Shown: positions 8,948 through 19,649, counted from the first letter of the stretch. The stretch: 64,000 bases of DNA from Pseudomonas nitroreducens NBRC 12694 (GCF_002091755.1 NZ_BDAI01000001.1:434001-498000); one strand, 5' to 3'. Translations and numbers: made by a program. The notes: generated from the letters alone by a model not told the origin.

Positions 8948-9649
8948 TCAGGTGGCGGGCCGGTCTGCGCCGATCTTTCGCCGCCAGCGCGGATGGAAGG
9001 CCCGCCAATGCGGGTCCTGTGCGGCGCGCAGCAGCGCATGGTCGCCCTGGGTGTCGCCCCAGGCGCGCAGCCGGTAAGCCGTCAGGGGGCCGTACTCGGC
9101 CTGCAGGCGCAGCACCTTGTTCTCGGCGCGGCAATTGCCGCCGGCGATGCGGCCGGTGATACGGCCATCGATCACCTCCAGTTCGGTGCCGATCAGCCCC
9201 ACGCCCAGGCGCTCGGCGAAAGGTCGCAGCACCAGCGCAGGGGACGCCGAGCAAAGCGTCACTTCGGCCCCGGACGCCAGTTCTGCGGCCACGCCGCGCA
9301 ACCCTTCCGGCCGCAGCAGGTAGCCCCAGACGAACCGGCAGTAGGCTTGCGCACGGACGGCAAGCCATTGCGCGTCGATACCTCCGAGAAAAACCGCGAG
9401 GAGGCGCGCCTTTAGCTCATCGCGGCTGATCCGGCGCAAGAGGAAAGCCAGGCTCGGCAGCAGCATGGCGGACAGGCGTCGGACGAATCCGAGCGTACCG
9501 AAGGCGAACCAGAGGAACGGCAGGAAGCTGTCATGGCGGGTCAAGGTGCCGTCGAAATCGAATACCGACAGGACACCGCCTCCGCCCGCGCTCGATTGAC
9601 GCCCATGGCGGCCAGACTCGGGGCGATCCATTGACTCCCACATCCGCAT
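8948..9649 (-). CDS. HAD-IB family phosphatase
   Basis: This protein of about 233 residues carries the HAD motif I DFDGTLTRHDS near residue 32 (two catalytic Asp), motif II CSASP near 134, a Lys in ENKVLRL near 178, and motif III GDTQGDHALL near 201. The pattern is that of the SerB/HAD-IB subgroup, which cleaves small phosphomonoesters. The start at 9649 is chosen because GAGGTG sits just upstream; ATG 9631 is also possible, and the frame is open farther upstream without family similarity. The substrate is not predictable. It is probably co-transcribed with the downstream terC-like gene. Confidence 0.83.
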   Translation of the reverse strand: MRMWESMDRPESGRHGRQSSAGGGGVLSVFDFDGTLTRHDSFLPFLWFAFGTLGFVRRLSAMLLPSLAFLLRRISRDELKARLLAVFLGGIDAQWLAVRAQAYCRFVWGYLLRPEGLRGVAAELASGAEVTLCSASPALVLRPFAERLGVGLIGTELEVIDGRITGRIAGGNCRAENKVLRLQAEYGPLTAYRLRAWGDTQGDHALLRAAQDPHWRAFHPRWRRKIGADRPAT

Positions 9650-9997
9650 GACCACCTCACCTGAGCGCCCCACAATCTCCATCCCCGCCGCCGACAGGCG
9701 GCACGAACGAGCCCCGCTCCATCGCACAACGATCGAGCGCTGGCATTCTCGGGTACCTGTCTGAGGCGACAAACGAGAATCCCCTCAGGGCTGCGTCGGA
9801 ATTTTCCTCAATACAGGCGCCAGAGCGGATTTGCCGGTAGATAGCGGGGAAGCCCCAAGCCCACGGCGGAGCAATGAATGCAGAAGAGAGGCCAAGGATG
9901 GCAGCCGGAATTCGGCCCGTAGAGGATGGTGCGCGGCGGCGGTAAGATTTTCATCGCACAAACGAAAACGCCGCCCCGAAGGGCGGCGTTTCGATTC
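9650..9997. other. Gene-free stretch between the HAD gene and the tRNA array
   Basis: No convincing coding frame was found. Near its right edge lies the terminator hairpin of the tRNA array (9966-9990). The segment next to 9650 must hold the promoter for the HAD/terC unit, but no hexamer pair is convincing. Confidence 0.5.
9966..9992 (-). terminator. Terminator of the tRNA array
   Basis: AAAACGCCGCCC, loop CGAA, GGGCGGCGTTT, immediately after the last tRNA read on the minus strand. A related hairpin (CGCCGCC/GGCGGCG, 10119-10139) also separates the first two Gly genes and may be a processing or pause site. Confidence 0.75.
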
Positions 9998-10073
<76 letters not shown>

Positions 10074-10146
10074 ATCAACTTGCAGTAACCTTCAGCTTGC
10101 GCCTCAGGTTAACGAAAACGCCGCCTAGAGAGGCGGCGTTCCGATT

Positions 10147-10222
<76 letters not shown>

Positions 10223-10307
10223 ATCAACTTGTTGCAACCTTCAGCTTTCGCCGAAGGGTAACGCCATTTCATCTTTCGGTCACTGCCAGAGGCAATGATC
10301 GAGAATC

Positions 10308-10383
<76 letters not shown>

Positions 10384-10385
10384 AA

Positions 10386-10461
10386 TGGCGTCCCCTAGGG
10401 GACTCGAACCCCTGTTACCGCCGTGAAAGGGCGGTGTCCTAGGCCACTAGACGAAGGGGAC
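10386..10461 (-). tRNA. tRNA-Glu (TTC)
   Basis: The 76-nt cloverleaf on the minus strand starts GTCCCCTTCGTCTAG and has anticodon loop CCTTTCACG (TTC), GGTTCGAGTCC in the T arm, and an encoded CCA. It is the first gene of the array after the promoter at 10535-10563. Confidence 0.97.
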
Positions 10462-10534
10462 GCGGCCCGGAACTTAACATCTTTCCGACTTCGTCGCTGC
10501 GGCAAATTCTGCGTTTCGCGTCGAAGTGGCGCGC

Positions 10535-10563
10535 ATTCTAGGGAGGCTTTGAAGGGTCGTCAA
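10535..10563 (-). promoter_or_regulatory. Sigma-70 promoter of the tRNA-Glu/Gly array
   Basis: Read on the minus strand: TTGACG (10563-10558), a 17-nt spacer, TAGAAT (10540-10535), then the GC-rich discriminator GCGCGCC. Near-consensus hexamers, exact spacing and this discriminator are typical of stringently controlled stable-RNA promoters. The same discriminator follows the tRNA-Ser promoter at 40414. Confidence 0.85.
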
Positions 10564-10676
10564 CCCTTCAGAGAAATTATTTTTAAATCAAAGACTTCTG
10601 GGTAAAAACCGAGCTGCCGCTATCAGCAGTATCACTAAGACATTACACTCGCGGAAAACATCCGGAGCACTCCACG

Positions 10677-11447
10677 GTGTCGCCAATCGTCATTACGGTC
10701 CTGGTTCTCGTCGGTATCGCCCTGCTGGTCGCTATCGGCTACATCAACCATCTGGTGGAAAACCGCAAGCTGGAGCAGGCGCGCCTGAAGGCCGATCTGG
10801 CCGACCGCTGCCGGCGCTGCGCCGATGTTTCCGAATCCCTGCCCGGCCAATTCATGTCGCCGGCACTGAAGCTGCTGCTCAGCGGCTTCGAACTGAGCCT
10901 CAGCGAACGCCTGCTGGCCGTCGACAAGCAGAACGCTGCGCTCAGGCAGCGAATTGAAGAGCTGCGCGGCCTGGTGGCCAAGGGCGAGTCCATTCCGGTC
11001 AAGAATGCGCCACAACCGATCCTCACCGAGGCCAAGGCCAAGGACGTGCGCTTCCTCTTCGAAGCGCTGCATGCCCAGCTTACCCGCTGCGCCCAGGACA
11101 ACATGCTGCCTCGGGTGGAAGCGCAGAAATGGGTGAAGGAAATCCGCCACCTGCTCACCCTCCTCCATATAGAGTTCTTCGGCAACCTCGGCCAGCAGGC
11201 GCTCCAGCAGGGCCAACCGCGGCAGGCACGCCTGGCCTTCGAGCGCGGCGCACAGTACCTGCAGAAGCAACCGGAGATCGGCCGCTACCAGGCGCAGCTC
11301 AAGCAGATGGAAGCCCAGCTGGCCCACGCCAACGCTCTGGTACTGGAAACCTCCCAGCCCGCCGTGGATGAACAGAGCGAACTCGGCGACGGCCTCAAGG
11401 CGCTGGACGAAGACGATATCTGGAAGAAGAAGAACCTTTACGACTGA
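10677..11447 (+). CDS. Membrane-anchored coiled-coil protein, unknown function
   Basis: The GTG start at 10677 follows GGAG at suitable spacing and gives 256 residues. One N-terminal transmembrane helix (residues about 4-24) anchors a mostly helical cytosolic body with charged coiled-coil stretches around 28-45 and 80-100 and a tetratricopeptide-like helical pair around 175-215 (ALQQGQPRQARLAFERGAQY). A Cys pair CRRC (about 45-48) is notable. The C-terminus is acidic then lysine-rich. No named family is recognised. It lies just ahead of a GST gene on the same strand, 48 bp apart. Confidence 0.75.
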   Translation: MSPIVITVLVLVGIALLVAIGYINHLVENRKLEQARLKADLADRCRRCADVSESLPGQFMSPALKLLLSGFELSLSERLLAVDKQNAALRQRIEELRGLVAKGESIPVKNAPQPILTEAKAKDVRFLFEALHAQLTRCAQDNMLPRVEAQKWVKEIRHLLTLLHIEFFGNLGQQALQQGQPRQARLAFERGAQYLQKQPEIGRYQAQLKQMEAQLAHANALVLETSQPAVDEQSELGDGLKALDEDDIWKKKNLYD

Positions 11448-11495
11448 TCCGTCGTCGAATCACCAACCCGGCCACCTTCGCCCCAGGAGCCTTGC

Positions 11496-12158
11496 ATGAG
11501 CCTCGTCGTCTTCGGCGCCCCACTGTCCCCCTTCGTTCGCAAAGTCCGCCTGTTCGCGGCCGAGAAAGGCTTCGATTACCAACTGGAGAACATCAACCCG
11601 TTCAACCAGCCGGACTGGTACCGCGAACTCAACCCGCTGCGTCGCGTACCGGCGATCCGCGATGGTGACTTCACCCTCGCCGACTCCAGCGTCATCTGCC
11701 ATTACCTGGAAGACCGTGACCCGCAGCGCGACCCGCTGTGCGGCACAGGCGCCGAGTCCCGCGCACGGATCAACTGGCTGGAGAAGTACGCCGACTACGA
11801 GCTGGCGCCGCTGACCACCTTCACCGTGTTCCGCAACCGCCTGCTCAAGCCGCTGATGGGCAAGGTCTGCGATGAAGTGGCGGTCAAAGGCGCCATGCAG
11901 GAGAAGCTCCCCGAACACTTCGACTACCTGGAGAAGTGCCTGGGCCAGCAGCAATGGTTCGTCGACGACCGTTTCAGCCTCGCCGACATCGCCATCGCCT
12001 GCCAGTTGGTAAACCTGCGCCACGGCGAGGAAGAACTGGACGCCCAACGCTGGCCGAAGCTGGCAGCGCATTTCGAGCGTACCCTGGCCCGCCCTGCCCT
12101 CGCCGAAATCGTCCAGGGCGAGCTGCAGATCATCGCCAAGATCATGGCCAAGCGCTGA
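11496..12158 (+). CDS. Glutathione S-transferase family protein
   Basis: This 220-residue cytosolic protein has an N-terminal thioredoxin-fold segment (LVVFGAPLSPFVRKVRLFAAEKG) with Ser at position 10 as the probable glutathione-activating residue, the cis-Pro segment LRRVPAIRDGDF, and DSSVICHYLED for gamma-glutamyl binding. The C-terminal helical domain contains SLADIAIACQL, the N-capping box of the GST fold. The substrate is unknown. It is followed by a strong bidirectional terminator. Confidence 0.88.
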   Translation: MSLVVFGAPLSPFVRKVRLFAAEKGFDYQLENINPFNQPDWYRELNPLRRVPAIRDGDFTLADSSVICHYLEDRDPQRDPLCGTGAESRARINWLEKYADYELAPLTTFTVFRNRLLKPLMGKVCDEVAVKGAMQEKLPEHFDYLEKCLGQQQWFVDDRFSLADIAIACQLVNLRHGEEELDAQRWPKLAAHFERTLARPALAEIVQGELQIIAKIMAKR

Positions 12159-12174
12159 TCTTCCTGCATGAACG

Positions 12175-12202
12175 AAAAAGCCCCGCCTAGGCGGGGCTTT
12201 TT
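12175..12202. terminator. Bidirectional terminator
   Basis: AAAAAGCCCCGCC (12175-12187), loop TA, GGCGGGGCTTTTT. The near-perfect stem with flanking A and T tracts serves the convergent GST and fRMsr genes. Confidence 0.9.
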
Positions 12203-12214
12203 CATGGGCGCGGA

Positions 12215-12697
12215 TCAGCAGTCGGAGAGGCGCAGGAAAATCTCCACCAGGCGTTCGATACCTGCCTGGTCCTCCTCACTGAATCGGCCAACCTTCGGGC
12301 TGTCCAGATCCAGCACGCCGATCAGGCGGCCGTCCTTCACCAGCGGCACCACCAGCTCGCTGTTGGAGGCGCTGTCACAGGCGATGTGGCCGGGGAATGC
12401 GTGCACATCTTCGACACGCTGGGTCTCCCGGGTGCGCGCCGCGGCGCCACACACGCCCTTGCTGAAGGGAATGCGCGCGCAGGCGACCTTGCCCTGGAAC
12501 GGGCCGAGCACCAGCTCTTCATTGCGGTTCAGGTAGAAGCCGGCCCAGTTCAGGTCCGCCAACTCGTTGAACAGGAACGCGGAAAACTGCGAGGCGTTGG
12601 CGATGAAATCGCGCTCGTCGGCAAACAGCGACTCCGCCTGGGCGGCCAGCAGCGCGTAGCCGCCAAGGCCGGCACCGGCCTGTTGCAGATCGATCAT
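12215..12697 (-). CDS. msrC: Free methionine-(R)-sulfoxide reductase (GAF domain)
   Basis: This 160-residue single-GAF-domain enzyme reduces free L-methionine-(R)-sulfoxide. The three family cysteines are present at Cys73 (VACARIPF), Cys83 (GVCGAAA) and Cys107 (HIACDS). Their spacing (10 and 24) is that of E. coli fRMsr Cys84/94/118. The substrate-pocket acidic residues in VLDLDSP near 138 are also visible. Its start overlaps the stop of the upstream DUF815 gene by 4 bp (ATGA), so the two are co-translated. It complements the MsrB encoded at 17226. Confidence 0.92.
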   Translation of the reverse strand: MIDLQQAGAGLGGYALLAAQAESLFADERDFIANASQFSAFLFNELADLNWAGFYLNRNEELVLGPFQGKVACARIPFSKGVCGAAARTRETQRVEDVHAFPGHIACDSASNSELVVPLVKDGRLIGVLDLDSPKVGRFSEEDQAGIERLVEIFLRLSDC

Positions 12698-13602
12698 GGG
12701 GTCTCTCCTTCCAGCAATTGTCTGCCCACCCAGTAGCGGGCGAATTGATAGGCACAGCGGCCATTACGGTTGCCGCGCCCGAGCGCCCAGCGGATGGCTT
12801 CCTTCTCCAGCGCCTCGTCCCAGGTCCAGGCAGCGAGCCCGGACTTCTGCGCGAGCACCTCGACCCAGTGACGCACCACGCTGAGGAAGTGCTCCTGGGT
12901 GAAGGGATAGAAGGACAGCCACAGGCCGAAACGGTCGGACAGGGCGATCTTGTCTTCGACGGCTTCGTTGGGGTGCAACTCGCCATCGACCATCTTCCAG
13001 TTCTCGTTGTCGCTCTGCTTCTCCGAGACCAGATGGCGACGGTTGGACGTGGCGTAGAGCAGCAGGTTGTCCGGCGCCTGCTCCAGCGAGCCGTCGAGCA
13101 CGCTCTTGAGGACGCGGAAATCGCCTTCGCCGGCGTCGAACGAGAGGTCGTCGCAGAACAGCACGAAGCGCTGCGGCAGCCCCTGGATCTGCTCGACCAC
13201 GCGCGGCAGGTCGGCGAGGTGGTCGCGCTCGATCTCGATCAGGCGCAGTCCTTCGCCGGCCAGCTCCGCCAGCAGCGCGCGGACCAGCGAGGACTTGCCG
13301 GTGCCTCGGGCGCCCCACAGCAACGCATGGTTGGCCGGTTGGCCCGCAACGAACTGCCGGGTGTTGCGCGCCAGTTGCTCGCGCTGCCGGTCGACGCCCA
13401 GCAGGTCGTCCAGGCGCAGGTCGAGGCTGACCTTGAGCGGTTGCAGGTAACCGCTGCGGCCGTCGCGATGCCAGCGCGCCGCCAGGCTGTGCTGCCAGTC
13501 CAGCGTTTCGCGGACGGCGGGCAGCAAAGGCTCCAGGCGCACCATCAGCGCTTCGGCGCGGGCGAGAAAATCGTTCAGACGAGAATCCACGCGGGTCTCC
13601 AT
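12694..13602 (-). CDS. DUF815 family AAA-type ATPase
   Basis: This 302-residue cytosolic protein has Walker A in LLWGARGTGKSSLVRALL (about 94-111), Walker B FVLFCDDLSFD (about 141-151), and sensor-like LLYATSNRRHLV (about 175). This is the DUF815 family of orphan P-loop ATPases, common in pseudomonads and without an assigned biological role. It overlaps the downstream fRMsr gene by 4 bp. Confidence 0.88.
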   Translation of the reverse strand: METRVDSRLNDFLARAEALMVRLEPLLPAVRETLDWQHSLAARWHRDGRSGYLQPLKVSLDLRLDDLLGVDRQREQLARNTRQFVAGQPANHALLWGARGTGKSSLVRALLAELAGEGLRLIEIERDHLADLPRVVEQIQGLPQRFVLFCDDLSFDAGEGDFRVLKSVLDGSLEQAPDNLLLYATSNRRHLVSEKQSDNENWKMVDGELHPNEAVEDKIALSDRFGLWLSFYPFTQEHFLSVVRHWVEVLAQKSGLAAWTWDEALEKEAIRWALGRGNRNGRCAYQFARYWVGRQLLEGETP

Positions 13603-13728
13603 ATTCTTCGACGCGGCTCTACGGGTTGAGAACCGGGAATTTCTTCGCCTTCGGGCTATCCCGACAGACGGTTCCGATGGGCTATGCTACGCCGCAGGAA
13701 AGCTTCTGCGAGGCGACGCTCCGCAACC

Positions 13729-16050
<2,322 letters not shown>

Positions 16051-16051
16051 C

Positions 16052-16522
16052 TCAGGCGTCCAGCTGGGTCAATTGCCGCAGCAGGCCGTCCAACTGCTCG
16101 CGCAGGCCATCGGTGACGCTCAGGTCGATACCACTGCGACACAGCAGTTCCTCCCGCAGCGGCAGCACCTTCTCGCGCAATGCCGCCCCCTCCGCCGTCA
16201 GGCCCAGGTGCACCTCACGCTCGTCATGCTGCGCGCGACGGCGCTGCACCAGGCCCAATTGCTCCAGACGCTTGAGCAGCGGCGTAAGGGTGCCGGAGTC
16301 CAGCATCAACCGCTCGCCCAGGGCCTTCACCGAAGGCTGCTCCGGCGGCTCGGCCTGCCACTCCCAGAGCACCAGCATGGCCAGGTACTGCGGGTAGGTC
16401 AGGCCGAGCGCTTCTAGCATCGGCCGGTAGCCACGGATCACCGCGCGGGACACGGCGTACAGGCGGAAGCACAGCTGGTTGTCCAGCTGCAGTTCGGCCG
16501 GCAGGGATACAGCATCTTTCAT
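16052..16522 (-). CDS. ospR: MarR-family redox repressor OspR
   Basis: This 156-residue winged-helix repressor is of the OhrR/OspR group. The N-terminal LDNQLCFRLYAVSRA places the sensing cysteine at Cys18, and a second cysteine is at Cys128. Their spacing of 110 equals the reactive pair Cys24/Cys134 of P. aeruginosa OspR, supporting disulfide-based inactivation. The recognition region SGTLTPLLKRLEQLG and wing RRAQHDEREVHL are intact. The start is the ATG at 16522, which shares one base with the stop of gpx (TGATG), so gpx and ospR form one operon. The shared upstream operator is at 17041-17078. Confidence 0.93.
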   Translation of the reverse strand: MKDAVSLPAELQLDNQLCFRLYAVSRAVIRGYRPMLEALGLTYPQYLAMLVLWEWQAEPPEQPSVKALGERLMLDSGTLTPLLKRLEQLGLVQRRRAQHDEREVHLGLTAEGAALREKVLPLREELLCRSGIDLSVTDGLREQLDGLLRQLTQLDA

Positions 16523-17004
16523 CACAGCAGCGCTTCGATCTCGGCGGACAGTTGCTCGGGCTTGGTGGTCGGGGCAAAGCGCTTGATCACCTTGCCATCC
16601 TGGCCGATGAGGAACTTGGTGAAGTTCCACTTGATGCCCTGGCTGCCCAGCAGGCCCGGCGCGCGCTTCTTCAGTTGCACATAAAGCGGGTGGGCCTCGG
16701 CGCCGTTGACGTCGATCTTCTTGAACAGCGGGAAGCTCACGCCGAAATTCAACTCGCAGAACTGGGTGATTTCCCCTTCGTTACCGGGCTCCTGCTTGCC
16801 GAACTGGTTGCAGGGGAAACCGAGTACCACCAGGCCCCTGTCCTTGTACTGCCGCCAGAGCTTCTCCAGCCCCTTGTACTGCGGAGTGAAGCCGCACTGG
16901 CTGGCGGTATTCACCACCAGCAACGCCTTGCCGCCGAAATCGGCGAGGGTCTTCTGTTCGCCCTTGATGGTAGTCACGGGAATGTTCAGCAGTGCATCGC
17001 TCAT
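16522..17004 (-). CDS. gpx: Thiol/glutathione peroxidase
   Basis: This 160-residue peroxidase is of the GPx/BtuE family and reduces hydroperoxides. The peroxidatic Cys37 is in VNTASQCGFTPQY. FPCNQFGKQEPGNEGEI supplies the conserved Gln and a further Cys near 65, and the WNFTKFLI motif (about 127-134) supplies Trp and Asn of the catalytic tetrad. Absence of selenocysteine is normal for bacteria, which usually use thioredoxin as reductant. The start at 17004 is preceded by GGAGCC; a longer frame begins at 17049 but crosses the operator region. It is co-transcribed with ospR. Confidence 0.93.
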   Translation of the reverse strand: MSDALLNIPVTTIKGEQKTLADFGGKALLVVNTASQCGFTPQYKGLEKLWRQYKDRGLVVLGFPCNQFGKQEPGNEGEITQFCELNFGVSFPLFKKIDVNGAEAHPLYVQLKKRAPGLLGSQGIKWNFTKFLIGQDGKVIKRFAPTTKPEQLSAEIEALL

Positions 17005-17040
17005 CGGACATGGCTCCGGAAAAGTGGGAGATTGAAGAAT

Positions 17041-17078
17041 AGTGATCAATTAAATTGTGTGCAATTCAATTGATCACT
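17041..17078. promoter_or_regulatory. Palindromic operator for OspR upstream of gpx-ospR
   Basis: A 38-bp dyad is centred at 17059.5. The outer arms AGTGATCAATT (17041-17051) and AATTGATCACT (17068-17078) are perfectly complementary, and the inner arms AATTG (17053-17057) and CAATT (17062-17066) share the same centre. AATTG/CAATT half-sites are typical of OhrR/OspR-class MarR repressors. The site lies 37 nt upstream of the gpx start, in the AT-rich core of an otherwise GC-rich gap, so it probably overlaps the promoter. Confidence 0.85.
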
Positions 17079-17109
17079 AATCACCCACTGAATGCCCCTT
17101 CATCACCCT

Positions 17110-17188
17110 GCAGGAGCGAGCTTGCTCGCGAACCCGTCCAGTTCGGTTGCCGCCGGAAAGTTCGTTCGCGAGCAAGCTCGCTCCTACA
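17110..17188. repeat. REP-type paired palindrome (copy 1)
   Basis: GCAGGAGCGAGCTTGCTCGCG at the left and CGCGAGCAAGCTCGCTCCTAC at the right are inverted copies about 35 nt apart. This is the REPIN layout common in pseudomonads. Related copies are at 22580 and 47153. Confidence 0.85.
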
Positions 17189-17198
17189 AAAAGCCAAA

Positions 17199-17222
17199 AG
17201 GCCCGCTCGGTGGCGGGCCTTG
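17199..17222 (-). terminator. Terminator after msrB
   Basis: AGGCCCGC (17199-17206), loop TCGGTG, GCGGGCCT (17213-17220). Read on the minus strand it is followed by TTTTGGCTTTTT. Confidence 0.75.
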
Positions 17223-17225
17223 AGG

Positions 17226-17621
17226 TCACTCTTTAGGCACCAACTTCAACGACGCCGAATTGATGCAGTAGCGCAGCCCGGTCGGCCGCGGGCCGTCGGG
17301 GAAGACGTGGCCCAGGTGCGAATCGCACTTGCCGCAGCGTACTTCGATGCGGTGCATGCCATGGCTGAAGTCTTCCAACTCCTTGACCACCTCGCCATTG
17401 ACCGGCTGGAAATAGCTCGGCCAGCCGCTGCCGGAGTCGTACTTGGCGTCGGAATCGAACAGCGCGGTGCCGCAGCACACGCAGTGGTAGATACCGGGTG
17501 TCTTGGTGTCGTGGTATTCGCCGGTGAAGGCGCGCTCGGTGCCGCCCAGACGGCAGACATGGAACTGCTCGTCGGTGAGTTCGTCACGCCAGGAATCCAG
17601 GGGCTTTTCCAGCTTTTCCAT
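17226..17621 (-). CDS. msrB: Peptide-methionine (R)-S-oxide reductase MsrB
   Basis: This 131-residue enzyme reduces protein-bound methionine-(R)-sulfoxide with thioredoxin. The zinc-binding CxxC pairs are Cys47/Cys50 (CVCC) and Cys96/Cys99 (CGKC). The catalytic Cys119 lies in GLRYCINSASL, and the GSGWPSY motif (about 64-70) lines the active site. ATG 17621 follows GGAGGCAG. The frame stays open for more than 300 codons upstream, but that part lies antisense to the aminotransferase gene and is not coding. The gene is divergent from alaA. Confidence 0.95.
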   Translation of the reverse strand: MEKLEKPLDSWRDELTDEQFHVCRLGGTERAFTGEYHDTKTPGIYHCVCCGTALFDSDAKYDSGSGWPSYFQPVNGEVVKELEDFSHGMHRIEVRCGKCDSHLGHVFPDGPRPTGLRYCINSASLKLVPKE

Positions 17622-17912
17622 CGATCTGCCTCCATTAATGGAAAAAATGCCCGATGCCTCCTTTTCCGGGAATCGGGCCGCACGTATGATGCGCGTGGTT
17701 AACGTCAGGTTCAGAATCTGCCGCACAGAGACATTCTCGCGATAGAAAAGCCTTAAAAACTCTACTTTTTCGAGAAATCCACTGTTTTCCTGTCGATTTT
17801 CAGGGTCGATACCAGGGAAAAGCACTTCCGAACCCATCATTTGACGCCAGTCTGTCACCCGCGTTACAGCCTGCCAAGTCGCCGGCCGCGGACTATTTCG
17901 GAATCCCAGATC

Positions 17913-19124
17913 ATGCAGGTCACCAAATCGAACAAGCTCGCCAACGTCTGCTACGACATTCGCGGGCCCGTGCTCAAGCACGCCAAACGCCTGGAAGAGG
18001 AAGGCCATCGCATCCTCAAGCTGAACATCGGCAACCCGGCGCCGTTCGGTTTCGAGGCGCCGGACGAAATCCTCCAGGACGTCATCCGCAACCTGCCCAC
18101 CGCCCAGGGCTACAGCGACTCCAAGGGCCTGTTCAGCGCGCGCAAGGCAGTAATGCAGTACTACCAGCAGAAGCAGGTGGAAGGCGTCGGCATCGAGGAC
18201 ATCTACCTGGGCAACGGCGTATCCGAGCTGATCGTCATGGCCCTGCAGGCGCTGCTCAACAACGGTGACGAGGTGCTGATTCCGGCGCCCGACTATCCGC
18301 TGTGGACCGCCTCGGTCGCCCTCTCCGGCGGCAAGCCGGTGCATTACCTGTGCGACGAGCAGGCCGGCTGGTTCCCCGACGTCGCCGACATGAAGGCGAA
18401 GATCACCAGCAATACCAAGGCGCTGGTGCTGATCAACCCGAACAACCCCACCGGCGCGGTCTACTCGAAGGAAGTGCTGCTGGACATCGTCGAGCTGGCG
18501 CGCCAGCACAACCTGGTGATCTTCTCCGACGAGATCTACGACAAGATCCTCTACGACGAGGCCCAGCACATCTCCACCGCGTCGCTGGCGCCGGACGTGC
18601 TCTGCCTGACCTTCAACGGCCTGTCCAAGTCCTACCGCGTGGCGGGCTTCCGCTCCGGCTGGATCGCCATTTCAGGCCCCAAGCACAAGGCACAGAGCTA
18701 TATCGAGGGCCTGGATATCCTCGCCAACATGCGCCTGTGCGCCAACGTGCCGAGCCAGCACGCCATCCAGACAGCGCTGGGCGGCTACCAGAGCATCAAC
18801 GACCTGGTGCTGCCGGGCGGCCGCCTGCTGGAGCAGCGCAACCGCGCGTGGGAGCTGCTCAACGACATTCCCGGCGTCAGTTGCGTGAAGCCCATGGGCG
18901 CGCTCTACGCCTTCCCGCGCATCGACCCGAAGGTCTGCCCGATCCACAACGACGAGAAGTTCGTCCTCGACCTGCTGCTTTCCGAGAAGTTGCTCATCGT
19001 TCAGGGCACCGCCTTCAACTGGCCCTGGCCGGATCACTTCAGGGTCGTTACCCTGCCTCGACTCGATGACCTGGAACAGGCCATCGGACGTATCGGCAAC
19101 TTCCTGAAAAGCTATCGCCAATAA
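17913..19124 (+). CDS. alaA: Alanine-type PLP aminotransferase (AlaA-like)
   Basis: This 403-residue fold-type I aminotransferase has the length of E. coli AlaA (405 aa), the main glutamate-pyruvate transaminase. GNGVSELI binds PLP phosphate (about 112), INPNNPTGAVY carries the conserved Asn and Pro (about 177), FSDEIYDKI carries the PLP Asp and Tyr (about 208), and SKSYRVAGFRSGW supplies the Schiff-base Lys (about 240). The C-terminal Arg in HFRVVTLP binds the substrate carboxylate. The start at 17913 fits the family N-terminus; the upstream in-frame ATG at 17841 gives an atypical leader. It is followed 18 bp later by a small hypothetical gene. Confidence 0.92.
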   Translation: MQVTKSNKLANVCYDIRGPVLKHAKRLEEEGHRILKLNIGNPAPFGFEAPDEILQDVIRNLPTAQGYSDSKGLFSARKAVMQYYQQKQVEGVGIEDIYLGNGVSELIVMALQALLNNGDEVLIPAPDYPLWTASVALSGGKPVHYLCDEQAGWFPDVADMKAKITSNTKALVLINPNNPTGAVYSKEVLLDIVELARQHNLVIFSDEIYDKILYDEAQHISTASLAPDVLCLTFNGLSKSYRVAGFRSGWIAISGPKHKAQSYIEGLDILANMRLCANVPSQHAIQTALGGYQSINDLVLPGGRLLEQRNRAWELLNDIPGVSCVKPMGALYAFPRIDPKVCPIHNDEKFVLDLLLSEKLLIVQGTAFNWPWPDHFRVVTLPRLDDLEQAIGRIGNFLKSYRQ

Positions 19125-19142
19125 ATCATCGCCAGTGAACTG

Positions 19143-19583
19143 ATGGATCTGCAGATCGACGACTTCTACAAGGACGCAGCCGGCGGCCTGCTGACGCTCT
19201 ACCAGGCCTTCCCGCGCAAGATCGCCCTCTACGTCGAGGACCTGATCGGCCGGGAAGAGCCCGACGAATTCGGCCTGCCCAGCACCCGCCACCAGAGCTG
19301 TCTGGGCGCGCTGCTGTGGTTGGCCGAAGAAGGCTACCTGCGCTTCGAGGCAACCATTCGTTACGAAGCATTGGACCAGGCGGTGCTCAGCGAAAAAGCC
19401 TTCCTGCGCCTGACCCGCCTCGTCCCCCATGCCGTGCGCGACAACCAGGAACTGCCGCCCAGCGTGCGCCGCGACCAGGCCACGCTGGCCAACCAGCTGC
19501 GCGATGCACTGGCCAGCCGGCACGGGGAACGCATCGCCCGGCTGACCCGTCTACTCTTCGAGAGCGACCTGGGGCGCTCGTAG
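19143..19583 (+). CDS. Conserved hypothetical protein downstream of alaA
   Basis: This 146-residue soluble, mostly helical protein has a readable pattern (LYQAFPRKIALYVEDLIG, LGALLWLAEEGYLRFEATIR) suggesting a winged-helix-like fold, but no named family is recognised. It starts 18 bp after the aminotransferase stop and is probably co-transcribed with it. In P. aeruginosa a hypothetical gene occupies the same place between the aminotransferase and htpX. Function unknown. Confidence 0.75.
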   Translation: MDLQIDDFYKDAAGGLLTLYQAFPRKIALYVEDLIGREEPDEFGLPSTRHQSCLGALLWLAEEGYLRFEATIRYEALDQAVLSEKAFLRLTRLVPHAVRDNQELPPSVRRDQATLANQLRDALASRHGERIARLTRLLFESDLGRS

Positions 19584-19620
19584 TACAGGCAGACGACACA
19601 AGTTGAAATAGTCCCCGAGT

Positions 19621-19649
19621 TGAATCACCTGGGGGCCATCCGTATATAC
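19621..19649 (+). promoter_or_regulatory. Predicted sigma-70 promoter of htpX
   Basis: TTGAAT (19621-19626), a 17-nt spacer, TATATA (19644-19649), about 105 nt upstream of htpX. A nearby TTGAAA (19604) might belong to a heat-shock promoter, but its spacing to a CCAT-like box does not fit. Confidence 0.6.

Noticed and set aside
17622..18569. N-terminal extension of the msrB frame (over 300 codons)
   Set aside because: It runs antisense to the aminotransferase gene, has no similarity to MsrB, and msrB has its own start with GGAGGCAG.
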